A stretch of 11,466 nt of DNA from Caulobacter sp. (GTDB lineage: Bacteria > Pseudomonadota > Alphaproteobacteria > Caulobacterales > Caulobacteraceae), in NCBI GenBank assembly GCA_014378155.1, contig JACMOF010000380.1:1-11466 (forward strand), given 5' to 3'. A model generated the notes under the pieces. The model was not told the origin of the DNA, did no database searches, and saw nothing but the letters and a program-made list of their open reading frames with translations. Shown here piece by piece: positions 1 to 6,179 of this stretch (positions within the stretch are counted from its first letter, which is position 1; each line of letters begins with the position of its first letter). The position numbers were made by a program, and so were the translations under genes.

Positions 1-83
1 AGGCCCATTCTGCGGCGAGGTGAAGCTCCGTCACAAACCCTTGGCCAAATTCACGCCGAAGTGTCGCAACCTTCGCCTAACAC

Positions 84-124
84 CCCCTCCAACACGCGTC
101 CGCAATCGGACGACTCTGGAGGGG
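84..124 (+). promoter_or_regulatory. Leader hairpin burying the Shine-Dalgarno of the TonB-dependent receptor gene
   Basis: Bases 84-91 (CCCCTCCA) pair perfectly with 117-124 (TGGAGGGG). Inside them, 97-102 (CGTCCG) pair with 107-112 (CGGACG) around a CAAT loop, leaving a 5x4 internal loop. The 3' arm is the ribosome binding site itself (GGAGGGG, 118-124), five bases before the ATG at 129. Folded, the mRNA would hide the whole site. The pairing is seen directly. Regulation (thermometer, small RNA, metabolite or protein binding) is inferred. A further weak helix, GGCGAGG 14-20 with CCTTCGCC 70-77 (one bulge), suggests a larger structured leader, but the window starts too close to judge. I could not place the promoter. 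Confidence 0.6.
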
Positions 125-128
125 TTCC

Positions 129-2627
129 ATGTCAGTGAAATTCGATCGTCGCGCGCTTCTCGCGGCCTGCGCGTTTAGCGTTCTGTCGTTCGCCGGAACC
201 GCCTTCGCCGCGCCCGCCGACCCCGCCGCGCCTCCCCTGGCGACCGCCGCCGACGCGACCGCGCCCGTGGCCGACGACACGGTCGCCGTGGAAGGCTTAG
301 TGGTCACCATGACCAAGACTACGCGCTCGGCCGTGACCCTGGGCGCCGTGGAAATGCAGAAGCTGCTGCCGGGCATCAATCCGCTGGGCGCGATCCAGAC
401 CCTGCCGGGCGTCTCCTACCAGACCGCCGATCCGTGGGGCAACAACGAGCAGAACACCTCGCTGTTCGTGCATGGCTTCAGCATCCAGCAGTTGGGCTTC
501 ACCCTCGACGGCGTGCCGCTCGGCGACCAGCAGTACGGCAACTACAACGGCCTTTCGCCACAGCGCGCGGTGACTAGCGAAAACGTCAGCCGCGTGAAAC
601 TGTCATCGGGGGCCGGCGACCTGGGCGTGGCCTCGACCAGCAACCTGGGCGGCGCGATCGAGACCTTCACCCGCGACCCGCTGGCCGAGCGCGGCGGCCA
701 GATCCAGCAGACCCTCGGCAGCTATTCCGCCACCCGCACCTATCTGCGTTTGGAGACCGGCGACCTGGGTGGCGGCAATTCGGCCTATGTCTCGTTCCTG
801 CACCAAGACCAGCGCGCCTGGGACTTCAAGGCCCACCAGCGCGGCAATCAGTTCAACGGCAAGTTCGTCCACGCCGGCGAGCGTGGCAAGCTGACCGTGT
901 TCATCGACTATTCCAGGAAGTTGGAGCCAAACGAGGACTCGATCGTCCATCCCAACGCTGGCAATAACGTCCACCTCGCCACCGACCAGAGCGAGCCCTA
1001 TACCCGCCCGTTCCTCTATCCCGACTATGACGCGGCCCTGGCCTACCTGTCGGTCGGCGGCGCGCCGCCGGCCAGCGCCGGCAACAACTTCCGCAACTAT
1101 CACAGCGCCGCCCAGCGCATGGATGCGCTGGCCTACGTCAAGTACGACTACAAGATCGACGACAATATCACTTGGTCCAACCAGGTCTATTTCCACCATG
1201 ACGAAGGCCGGGGCGTCGTCGCCGGCCCGATCAACCAGGCCGGCCTGCCCGCCCTGTTCGCGGTCTACTATCCGGGCCAGGATCTGAAGACGATATTTGG
1301 CGGCAGCGGCTACGCCGTGCGCACGACCGAATATCTGATCAATCGCGGCGGGCTGATCTCGACCGCGAACTGGAACATCGGCGATCACCAGATCGAGGCC
1401 GGCGTCTGGTACGAGCACAACAAGTCGTCGACCCAGCGCGCCTGGTACCCTTTCGCCGCCTCATCGACCGACCTGACGCCCTACAACGTGCCCACCAACA
1501 AGAACTTCACGCAGTACGCCAGCCAGATTAACAACGACGTCGTCCAGCTGCACCTGCAGGACCAGTGGCGGATCCGGCCCGACCTGTTGATCCAGGCCGG
1601 GGTAAAGTCGAGCCTGCAATACGCCGAGGGCACGGTGCCGATCCAGCAGAAGAACCTGGCGACCAACACCAACCCGACCCTGCTGCCGACCGGCGAGATC
1701 GACACCAAGAAGTGGTTCCTGCCGCAGCTCGGCGCGATCTGGGACGCCACGCCCAGCGAGCAGGTCTTCGTCAACGTCCAAAAGAACCTGCGCCAGTTCG
1801 TGACCTATGGGGCCGGCGGCCTGTCGCCCTGGAGCCTGGGCAGCCAGGCGGCCTTCGACCTGTTCAAGAAGACGGCCGAGCCGGAAACCGCCTGGACCTA
1901 CGAACTGGGCCTGCGCACCCATCATGAGCTATCAGCCGGACCGATCACCGGCTTCCAGGCCCAGGCCAGCGTCTATCACGTCGATTTCTCCAATCGCCTT
2001 CTGCAGACCAGCTCGACGCCAGTGATCGCGTCCCTCGTGGCCGGCGCCGCGATCCTGTCCAATGTCGGCAGCGTCAAGACCGACGGCATGGACATCGCGG
2101 CCACTTTCAACTTCGGTCCGCACTTCTCGTTCTATGACGCGGTCTCCTACAACCGGTCGAAGTACCAGGACGATTACGCCACACGCAGTTATGTCGACAC
2201 GACTGGTAAGACGATCATCAATGTAGCCGATCCAGCCAATCCGACCACGCCGATCCCGCCTGTCCTGGTGCCGACCGCCGGCAAGCTCGTACCTAACACG
2301 CCGCAGTGGCTGAACAAGTTCGTGGCCTCAACGAACTTCGGTCCCTTTTCGGCCCAGCTCGTCGGCGACTATGTCGGCAAGCGTTACGCGACCTATACCA
2401 ACGACCTGAGCGTGAAGAGCTACTTCCTGCTGGGCCTGCAAGCCGCCTACAGCCTGCCCGTTTCGAATGAATTCGTGCTGAAGAGCCCGAAGATCAGCCT
2501 GAACGTCACCAACCTGGCCGACAAGAAGGGCGGCCTGGAGGTATTGGTCGGCCAACCGACCAATACCTACAACACCTATTCCATCCCGCCTCGCCAGTAT
2601 TTCGTCACCCTGTCGGCGGGCTTCTAG
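129..2627 (+). CDS. TonB-dependent outer-membrane receptor
   Basis: This 832-residue protein is an outer-membrane gated channel that takes up a scarce substrate using energy from TonB-ExbBD. A signal peptide spans residues 1-27 (hydrophobic core, cleavage after AFA), followed by an Ala/Pro-rich linker to about 52 and a TonB-box-like VEGLVVT at 54-60. The plug domain is about 65-185, with family-typical stretches IQTLPGVSY, FVHGFS, FTLDGVPLGDQQY and SNLGGAIETF. The rest is a beta-barrel ending in the usual C-terminal Phe (SAGF). The length is normal for the family. The start is fixed by the strong GGAGGGG site and the signal peptide. The signal peptide has an RR pair (residues 7-8) but lacks a full Tat motif, so Sec export is likelier. 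The substrate cannot be told: no transport or degradation genes flank it. A strong terminator follows, so it is probably monocistronic. Confidence 0.93.
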   Translation: MSVKFDRRALLAACAFSVLSFAGTAFAAPADPAAPPLATAADATAPVADDTVAVEGLVVTMTKTTRSAVTLGAVEMQKLLPGINPLGAIQTLPGVSYQTADPWGNNEQNTSLFVHGFSIQQLGFTLDGVPLGDQQYGNYNGLSPQRAVTSENVSRVKLSSGAGDLGVASTSNLGGAIETFTRDPLAERGGQIQQTLGSYSATRTYLRLETGDLGGGNSAYVSFLHQDQRAWDFKAHQRGNQFNGKFVHAGERGKLTVFIDYSRKLEPNEDSIVHPNAGNNVHLATDQSEPYTRPFLYPDYDAALAYLSVGGAPPASAGNNFRNYHSAAQRMDALAYVKYDYKIDDNITWSNQVYFHHDEGRGVVAGPINQAGLPALFAVYYPGQDLKTIFGGSGYAVRTTEYLINRGGLISTANWNIGDHQIEAGVWYEHNKSSTQRAWYPFAASSTDLTPYNVPTNKNFTQYASQINNDVVQLHLQDQWRIRPDLLIQAGVKSSLQYAEGTVPIQQKNLATNTNPTLLPTGEIDTKKWFLPQLGAIWDATPSEQVFVNVQKNLRQFVTYGAGGLSPWSLGSQAAFDLFKKTAEPETAWTYELGLRTHHELSAGPITGFQAQASVYHVDFSNRLLQTSSTPVIASLVAGAAILSNVGSVKTDGMDIAATFNFGPHFSFYDAVSYNRSKYQDDYATRSYVDTTGKTIINVADPANPTTPIPPVLVPTAGKLVPNTPQWLNKFVASTNFGPFSAQLVGDYVGKRYATYTNDLSVKSYFLLGLQAAYSLPVSNEFVLKSPKISLNVTNLADKKGGLEVLVGQPTNTYNTYSIPPRQYFVTLSAGF

Positions 2628-2656
2628 GCTCCACGTCTTCGTAGGCTTTCGATCTA

Positions 2657-2690
2657 ACGCCCCGGACCTTGCGTCCGGGGCGTCTTTCGT
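2657..2690 (+). terminator. Strong intrinsic terminator of the TonB-dependent receptor gene
   Basis: A perfect 11-bp stem (ACGCCCCGGAC 2657-2667, GTCCGGGGCGT 2673-2683) has a 5-nt loop (CTTGC) and is followed by CTTTCGT. It lies 30 bp after the receptor stop codon. The T-run is short, but the stem is long and GC-rich, as is common in high-GC genomes. Confidence 0.85.
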
Positions 2691-2787
2691 GACGAGAACC
2701 GCATCTGGGCATCGGCGAACTTCTTCTTGGAACGGCAAGGCCCCACGCATAGCTTCGCTCGTGTCACTCCAAGTCACGAGACCTCCC

Positions 2788-3026
2788 ATGTCCCTGACCC
2801 TGCACATGCAGCCGCTGGCCTGGCGGATCGGACCTGGGCGGCGGGCGAGGTTTTCGGACTAGCCGACTGCGCCGCCGCCTCGGCACTGTTCTATGCCGAC
2901 AGGGTGGCGCCGCTGGCTCCGGCCCATCCGAACACCAGCGGTTATCTCGACCGCTTGCTGGCCCGTCCTTCGCTCTCGCGGGTGATCGAGGAGGCCCAGC
3001 CCTATTTCGCGATGTTCCCGACCTAG
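2788..3026 (+). pseudogene. Decayed glutathione S-transferase gene with a large internal, out-of-frame deletion
   Basis: Two pieces of one gene lie in different frames. From ATG 2788 the frame reads MSLTLHMQPLA, which resembles the opening beta-strand of a GST family (from memory, members begin MSLTLHMHPLAS), then becomes nonsense and stops at 2862. The next frame, open from about 2823 to 3026, reads ADRTWAAGEVFGLADCAAA and later YLDRLLARPSLSRVIEEAQPYF, typical of the end of a GST C-terminal helical domain. The remainder of the thioredoxin fold and most of the helical domain are missing, so roughly two thirds of a ~215-residue protein is gone. The junction lies near 2815-2826. No good ribosome binding site precedes 2788. 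The C-terminal frame is also open upstream to an ATG at 2727, but that part has no GST character. A complete GST of a different subgroup lies at 5077-5700. An alternative is a sequencing or assembly error, which is unlikely to remove this much. Confidence 0.75.
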
Positions 3027-4426
3027 GCGGCGCGCGCCCGCGTGTTCGAGAGACGCGATTGGACCTGTTCCTGGCCCGTCTCGAAGCGCGCTACCAGTCG
3101 CGCCAGTTCCGAGGCTTCGGAGCGCAGGTTCGAGGCCGCGGCCGTCGCCTCTTCGACCATGGCCGCGTTCTGCTGGGTCACCTGGTCCATTTGATTGATG
3201 GCGGCGTTTACCTGGTTCAGGCCCGTGGCCTGCTCTTGCGATGACTGGGCGATCTCGGAGATCAGGGTGTCAATCTGGGTGACCTTGCCCACGATGCCGT
3301 TCAAGGCCTCGCCCGTGTCGCCGACCAATTGCACGCCGCGCGCCACCTGGGCGGTGCTGCTGGCGATCAGAGTCTTGATCTCTTTGGCGGCCTCGGCTGA
3401 ACGCTGGGCCAGGGCGCGCACTTCCTGAGCGACGACGGCAAAGCCACGACCCGCGTCACCGGCCCGAGCCGCCTCGACCCCGGCGTTCAGGGCCAGCAGG
3501 TTGGTCTGGAAAGCGATCTCGTCGATCACGCCGATGATCTGGGTGATCTGGCCGGAACTCTGCTCGATCTCGCCCATGGCGGCCACCGCGTCGCGCATGA
3601 CTTCGCCTGAACGAGCCGCGTCCCGGCGGGCGCCGCTGGCCGCCGTCGAGGCCTCCTTGGCCCCCTCGGCGCTGCGGCGGACCGTGGCGGTCAGCTCATC
3701 CAAGGCGGCGGCGGTCTCTTCGAGCGATGCGGCCTGCTGCTCGGTACGGCGCGATAGGTCATCCGAAGCGCTGGCGATTTCGTCCGACCCGGCCTGGAGC
3801 CCGCCGGTCGCGGAGGCGATAGCACCCATGGCGACGCGCAGGCTGTCGATAGCGGCGTTGAAGTCATCCTTGATCTGCTGGTACCGCCCCTCGAACTGCA
3901 CTTGGATGCCTGCGGTCAGGTCGCCGTCGGCCAGACGTCTGAGGCTGTCGGCGAGAGCCGAAACCACGGCGCCCTGTTCGTCGTCCACCTGACGGCGCGC
4001 GGTCTCGCCGCGCGTTCTTTCCAGCTCGATCTCGGTGACGTCAGTGGCGAACTTGATGACCTTGTAAGGCTTGCCGGATGTGTCGAGCACGGGATTGTAG
4101 GACGCCTGAATCCAGATTTCCTTGCCACCCTTGCCGATCCGCATGAACTTGGCGGCGATGAATTCGCCGCGATTGAGCTGCCGCCAGAAGTCCTGGTACT
4201 CGGCGCTCACGGCCTCGCCTGGCGATACGAACAGGCTGTGGTGGCGGCCTTCGATCTCATTGGCGGCGTAGCCGATGGCGTGGAGGAAGTTGGCATTGGC
4301 CCGAATGATCGTGCCATCAAGCCGAAACTCGATCACCGCCTGCGAACGATCCATGGCCGCGACCTGCGCCTCGAGCTCCAACACGCGCTCAGCGGCGACC
4401 TTGGTTTGCTTGCGATTTGAAAACAT
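3023..4426 (-). CDS. Soluble PAS-domain methyl-accepting chemotaxis protein
   Basis: A 467-residue cytoplasmic chemoreceptor that passes a signal sensed by its PAS domain to the CheA-CheW complex. A short coiled coil (8-28) leads into a PAS domain (about 28-140, with [19 protein letters not shown] at its end). A HAMP-like segment follows (about 155-205, [12 protein letters not shown]), then the MCP signalling domain (about 225-450) with the hairpin tip [21 protein letters not shown] at 303-323 and [20 protein letters not shown]. No transmembrane helix is seen, so it is soluble. The C-terminus lacks an NWETF-type CheR tether. The frame stays open upstream, but that stretch runs into the promoter region and the divergent gene. 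The start at 4426 has GGAG nine bases ahead. An alternative ATG at 4468 (14 residues longer) has AGGGA five bases ahead. The PAS ligand is unknown. Its stop codon overlaps that of the GST remnant. Confidence 0.93.
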   Translation of the reverse strand: MFSNRKQTKVAAERVLELEAQVAAMDRSQAVIEFRLDGTIIRANANFLHAIGYAANEIEGRHHSLFVSPGEAVSAEYQDFWRQLNRGEFIAAKFMRIGKGGKEIWIQASYNPVLDTSGKPYKVIKFATDVTEIELERTRGETARRQVDDEQGAVVSALADSLRRLADGDLTAGIQVQFEGRYQQIKDDFNAAIDSLRVAMGAIASATGGLQAGSDEIASASDDLSRRTEQQAASLEETAAALDELTATVRRSAEGAKEASTAASGARRDAARSGEVMRDAVAAMGEIEQSSGQITQIIGVIDEIAFQTNLLALNAGVEAARAGDAGRGFAVVAQEVRALAQRSAEAAKEIKTLIASSTAQVARGVQLVGDTGEALNGIVGKVTQIDTLISEIAQSSQEQATGLNQVNAAINQMDQVTQQNAAMVEEATAAASNLRSEASELARLVARFETGQEQVQSRLSNTRARAA

Positions 4427-4487
4427 CGTTCTGCGCTCCGGCCAATGCGGCCTTGGGCTTCTAGCCATGAAGATCCCTAACGATTCC

Positions 4488-4521
4488 CTAATTAGAAAAT
4501 TAGCCGGAATCACAACTCCAA
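4488..4521 (-). promoter_or_regulatory. Candidate chemoreceptor promoter overlapping an AT-rich palindrome
   Basis: Read on the minus strand, TTGGAG (4521-4516), 11 bases and GCTAATTT (4504-4497) partly fit the Caulobacter sigma-73 pattern: 4 of 6 and about 6 of 8 positions. Over this -10 lies a perfect inverted repeat, CTAATT-AGAA-AATTAG (4488-4503), which could be an operator. The implied start near 4490 would give a leader of about 64 nt. The palindrome is certain; the promoter call is weak. Confidence 0.35.
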
Positions 4522-4541
4522 AGTGAACCGCGACGTCTATA

Positions 4542-4565
4542 TAAAGGCTGTCAACGCAGCCTTTA
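4542..4565. repeat. Perfect 9-bp inverted repeat in the chemoreceptor/LOV-like intergenic region
   Basis: TAAAGGCTG (4542-4550) and CAGCCTTTA (4557-4565) are perfect complements around TCAACG. On the minus strand it includes TTGACA. Lying in the middle of a divergent promoter region, it could be an operator seen by both genes, or an RNA hairpin in a long leader. There is no T-run on either side, so a terminator is unlikely. A CGTTAACG palindrome follows at 4568-4575. It contains only a half site of the CtrA pattern, so I do not call a CtrA box. Confidence 0.5.
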
Positions 4566-4605
4566 CGCGTTAACGAGGGGTGAATTTGGGAGTCGGATAC
4601 GAAAA

Positions 4606-4641
4606 CGCTCCGTGAGCGCATAGATCGCTCCGAGCTAAACC
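4606..4641 (+). promoter_or_regulatory. Tandem short palindromes and candidate -10 element of the LOV-like gene
   Basis: Two palindromes sharing CGCTCCG sit exactly 20 bp apart, two helical turns: CGCTC-CGT-GAGCG (4606-4618) and GCTC-C-GAGC (4627-4635). The second runs into GCTAAACC (4634-4641), which matches 7 of 8 positions of the Caulobacter -10 pattern GCTANAWC. No good -35 is visible, which would fit activator dependence. Transcription would start near 4648, only about 7 nt before the ATG, which agrees with the lack of a Shine-Dalgarno there. Regulator binding is inferred. Confidence 0.4.
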
Positions 4642-4654
4642 CGCGGAATATAGT

Positions 4655-5080
4655 ATGTCTTTGCGTGACCTGATCGCGGTCTTCGGGGATGACCTGGATA
4701 CCGGTGTTGTGCTGACCGACGGGCTGCTCGGTCCGCCCGGCCCTCACATCCTCTACGTCAATACAACGTTCGAGCGCATGACCGGCTTTAACCGGGACGA
4801 AATCGTAGGAAAAAATCCGCGAATTTTTCAGGGTCGAGGCACTAGTCTGGCGGCGCGAAAGCTAATGGCGCGCGCTTTGCGGGCCGGTGAACGCCACGCC
4901 ACCACCCTGGTCAATTACCGAAAATCCGGCGAGGCCTATCTCTGTTCGATCGAGGTGTTCCCGATCCTCGACCCGGATGGCGTGCTGATCAACGTCGTGG
5001 CTCTGGAGCGCGAGGTCGAGCGGCGACCGGGGCGGCATCCCTCCTATCGCCCGACCACCATCGAGGATGAACGCTCCTAG
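4655..5080 (+). CDS. Stand-alone LOV-like PAS protein lacking the photo-adduct cysteine
   Basis: A 141-residue protein that is almost only one PAS domain of the LOV type, with no output domain. Recognisable parts are [14 protein letters not shown] (32-45), GKNPRIFQG (52-60), [25 protein letters not shown] (85-109) and a closing strand near NVVALEREV (113-121). Photoactive LOV domains carry GxNCRFLQG, and here the cysteine position is Pro55. The later Asn of the usual FWN stretch is replaced by LCS, and the Gln of the usual VGVQ appears as Glu. Asn54, Arg56, Gln59 and Asn87 of the flavin pocket remain. It therefore probably cannot form the flavin-cysteinyl adduct, though flavin or another ligand might still bind. 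It would have to act by protein contact. It is divergent from a PAS chemoreceptor, 228 bp away, and shares a CTAG with the stop of the next gene. No clear ribosome binding site precedes the ATG, which may be read from a near-leaderless mRNA. Confidence 0.82.
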   Translation: MSLRDLIAVFGDDLDTGVVLTDGLLGPPGPHILYVNTTFERMTGFNRDEIVGKNPRIFQGRGTSLAARKLMARALRAGERHATTLVNYRKSGEAYLCSIEVFPILDPDGVLINVVALEREVERRPGRHPSYRPTTIEDERS

Positions 5081-5700
5081 GCCAGGGCGTCGGCTTTCCA
5101 GGCAAGGTATTCCGGAGTTTGCAGCAAGCGTTCGCAATAGGCCTCGGCGGCGCCTGTGTCGCCGTGGTCGGACAGCCTGATCCCATAGGTGCGGAAGCGC
5201 GTCGCCACCGGCGTGTAAAAGGCGTCGGCGATCGACCATTTGCCCAGCAGGAACGGTCCGCCCGAGCGCTCCAGCAGCTGGTTCCAGCGCAGGACGATCT
5301 TGCGGACGTCGGCCTGGGTGGCCGGAGAGATGTCCACGACCTTGCGGGTTTCCAGCTCCATCGGGCATTCGCCGCGCAGGGCCGAGAAGCTCGAATGCAT
5401 TTCGGCCGCCGCCGCGCGGCCGATGGCCCGCAGGGCCGGATCGGCAGGCCACAGCAAGGCCTGCGGATAGGTCTCGTGCAGGTATTCGCAGATCGCCAGC
5501 GAGTCCCAGACCACCAGGTCGCCGTCCTTGACCACCGGCACCAGGCTGGTGGGTGAGTGCTTGGCGAGTTCGGCCTCGGAGGTCTCGGCATGGCGCAGCT
5601 CGACCAGGGTCTCGGTGAAGGTGGCGCCCGTGTGCTTGAGCGCCAGCCAGGGGCGCAGCGACCAGCTGGACCACCTCTTGGTGCCGATGACGATTTCCAT
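5077..5700 (-). CDS. Glutathione S-transferase family protein
   Basis: This 207-residue protein has the two-domain GST plan: a thioredoxin-fold N-terminal domain (about 1-78) and an all-helical C-terminal domain (about 90-205). The opening IGTKRWSSWSLRPWLALK is typical of one bacterial GST subgroup, with Ser residues where the glutathione-activating residue is expected. LVPVVKDGDLVVWDSLAICEYL supplies the cis-Pro (VPVV) and the D-S pair that binds the glutamyl end of glutathione. GPFLLGKWSIADAFYTPVATR is the conserved N-capping region of the C-terminal domain. The length is normal. The start is set by AAGGAG six bases upstream. Members are cytosolic and conjugate or reduce electrophiles; this one's substrate is unknown. 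It converges on the LOV-like gene with a 4-bp overlap (CTAG). It is not close to the GST remnant at 2788-3026, whose N-terminus differs. Confidence 0.92.
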   Translation of the reverse strand: MEIVIGTKRWSSWSLRPWLALKHTGATFTETLVELRHAETSEAELAKHSPTSLVPVVKDGDLVVWDSLAICEYLHETYPQALLWPADPALRAIGRAAAAEMHSSFSALRGECPMELETRKVVDISPATQADVRKIVLRWNQLLERSGGPFLLGKWSIADAFYTPVATRFRTYGIRLSDHGDTGAAEAYCERLLQTPEYLAWKADALA

Positions 5701-5735
5701 GGCGGTCTCCTTGAGGTCAGACAGGCGAGCGTCTG

Positions 5736-5764
5736 GGCTTAGCGCGCCTGCCGCTGGCCGACAA
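5736..5764 (-). promoter_or_regulatory. Candidate housekeeping promoter of the glutathione S-transferase gene
   Basis: On the minus strand, TTGTCGG (5764-5758), 14 bases and GCTAAGCC (5743-5736) fit the Caulobacter pattern TTGaCgS-N10-14-GCTANAWC: 6 of 7 and 6 of 8. Transcription would start near 5729, giving a leader of about 29 nt that still holds the AAGGAG ribosome binding site. This is the best promoter match in the window. Confidence 0.5.
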
Positions 5765-5775
5765 CGCCAGGATAT

Positions 5776-6048
5776 CTAGGGTCTTTGACTTGTGGCCTGA
5801 CAGGCTGGAGAAGCGGCTTGGGGCCGCGGAAAAGCATAGGCCCAGGGATAGGTCTCGTTCGGCGCACCGGGGTCGGCGGCCACGGTCCGTAGCGAACGGG
5901 CGCGGTTGAGCGCCTCGACGGAAACAATCTGGGCCGAGCGCCAAGGCGTCGACGGGCGTTGCGCGGAGGGATGCATGACGTGGCCTCGAAGACGACCGTC
6001 TGTCGCGGCCATGAGGTCCATTGAAAACCGCTGCGCCTGAACCGGCAT
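5776..6048 (-). CDS. Possible small hypothetical protein (90 codons), uncertain
   Basis: I do not recognise this protein. The minus-strand frame has GC-rich third positions in its middle part, around WRSAQIVSVEALNRARSL and ETYPWAYAFPR, as real genes here do. The ends (first ~15 and last ~15 codons) look less coding-like. Met codons at residues 1, 10, 13 and 25 are possible starts, and none has a good Shine-Dalgarno. No signal peptide, membrane helix or known motif is seen. It would lie 75 bp upstream of the GST gene on the same strand, but that gene appears to have its own promoter in the gap. It may be a gene, a decayed gene or chance. Beyond this, the 5701-6179 stretch holds only the two candidate promoters. 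Confidence 0.3.
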   Translation of the reverse strand: MPVQAQRFSMDLMAATDGRLRGHVMHPSAQRPSTPWRSAQIVSVEALNRARSLRTVAADPGAPNETYPWAYAFPRPQAASPACQATSQRP

Positions 6049-6111
6049 CAGCGTCTTTGTTGTCGAGCGTTCATCTCCACGTCTGGAATGACCGCGATTT
6101 CCCCTCTGGCC

Positions 6112-6137
6112 TTGGCGCTTCCCTTACGTCTATGGTC
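6112..6137 (+). promoter_or_regulatory. Candidate promoter of the MFS transporter gene
   Basis: TTGGCGC (6112-6118) is followed after about 10 bases by TCTATGGTC (6129-6137), a partial match to TTGaCgS-N10-14-GCTANAWC. The implied start near 6143 gives a leader of about 37 nt containing the GGGAGAGG ribosome binding site before the ATG at 6180. Confidence 0.35.
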
Positions 6138-6179
6138 GGCGCAACGATTAGAACAAGTGTTTGAAGGGAGAGGCCCAGG

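Noticed and set aside
1..128. Cobalamin riboswitch upstream of the TonB-dependent receptor
   Set aside because: No B12-box-like core is visible, and the available leader is shorter than a full cobalamin riboswitch. Only the sequestering hairpin can be supported.
603..1418. 271-codon open frame antisense to the TonB-dependent receptor
   Set aside because: The composition is typical of a reverse-strand shadow (Val, Ala, Asp, Gly runs), with no recognisable motif. The sense frame is a clear receptor.
2727..3026. A 99-residue intact protein in the GST remnant
   Set aside because: Only the last ~65 residues resemble a GST, the N-terminal part is non-coding in character, and the true GST N-terminus lies in another frame within it.
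4568..4585. CtrA binding site around the TTAAC in the chemoreceptor/LOV-like gap
   Set aside because: Only one half site (TTAAC) is good; the second would be TGAA rather than TTAA at the proper spacing.
4427..4747. 107-codon N-terminal extension of the chemoreceptor
   Set aside because: It crosses the AT-rich promoter region and the start of the divergent LOV-like gene, has no domain, and a start with a ribosome binding site exists at 4426.
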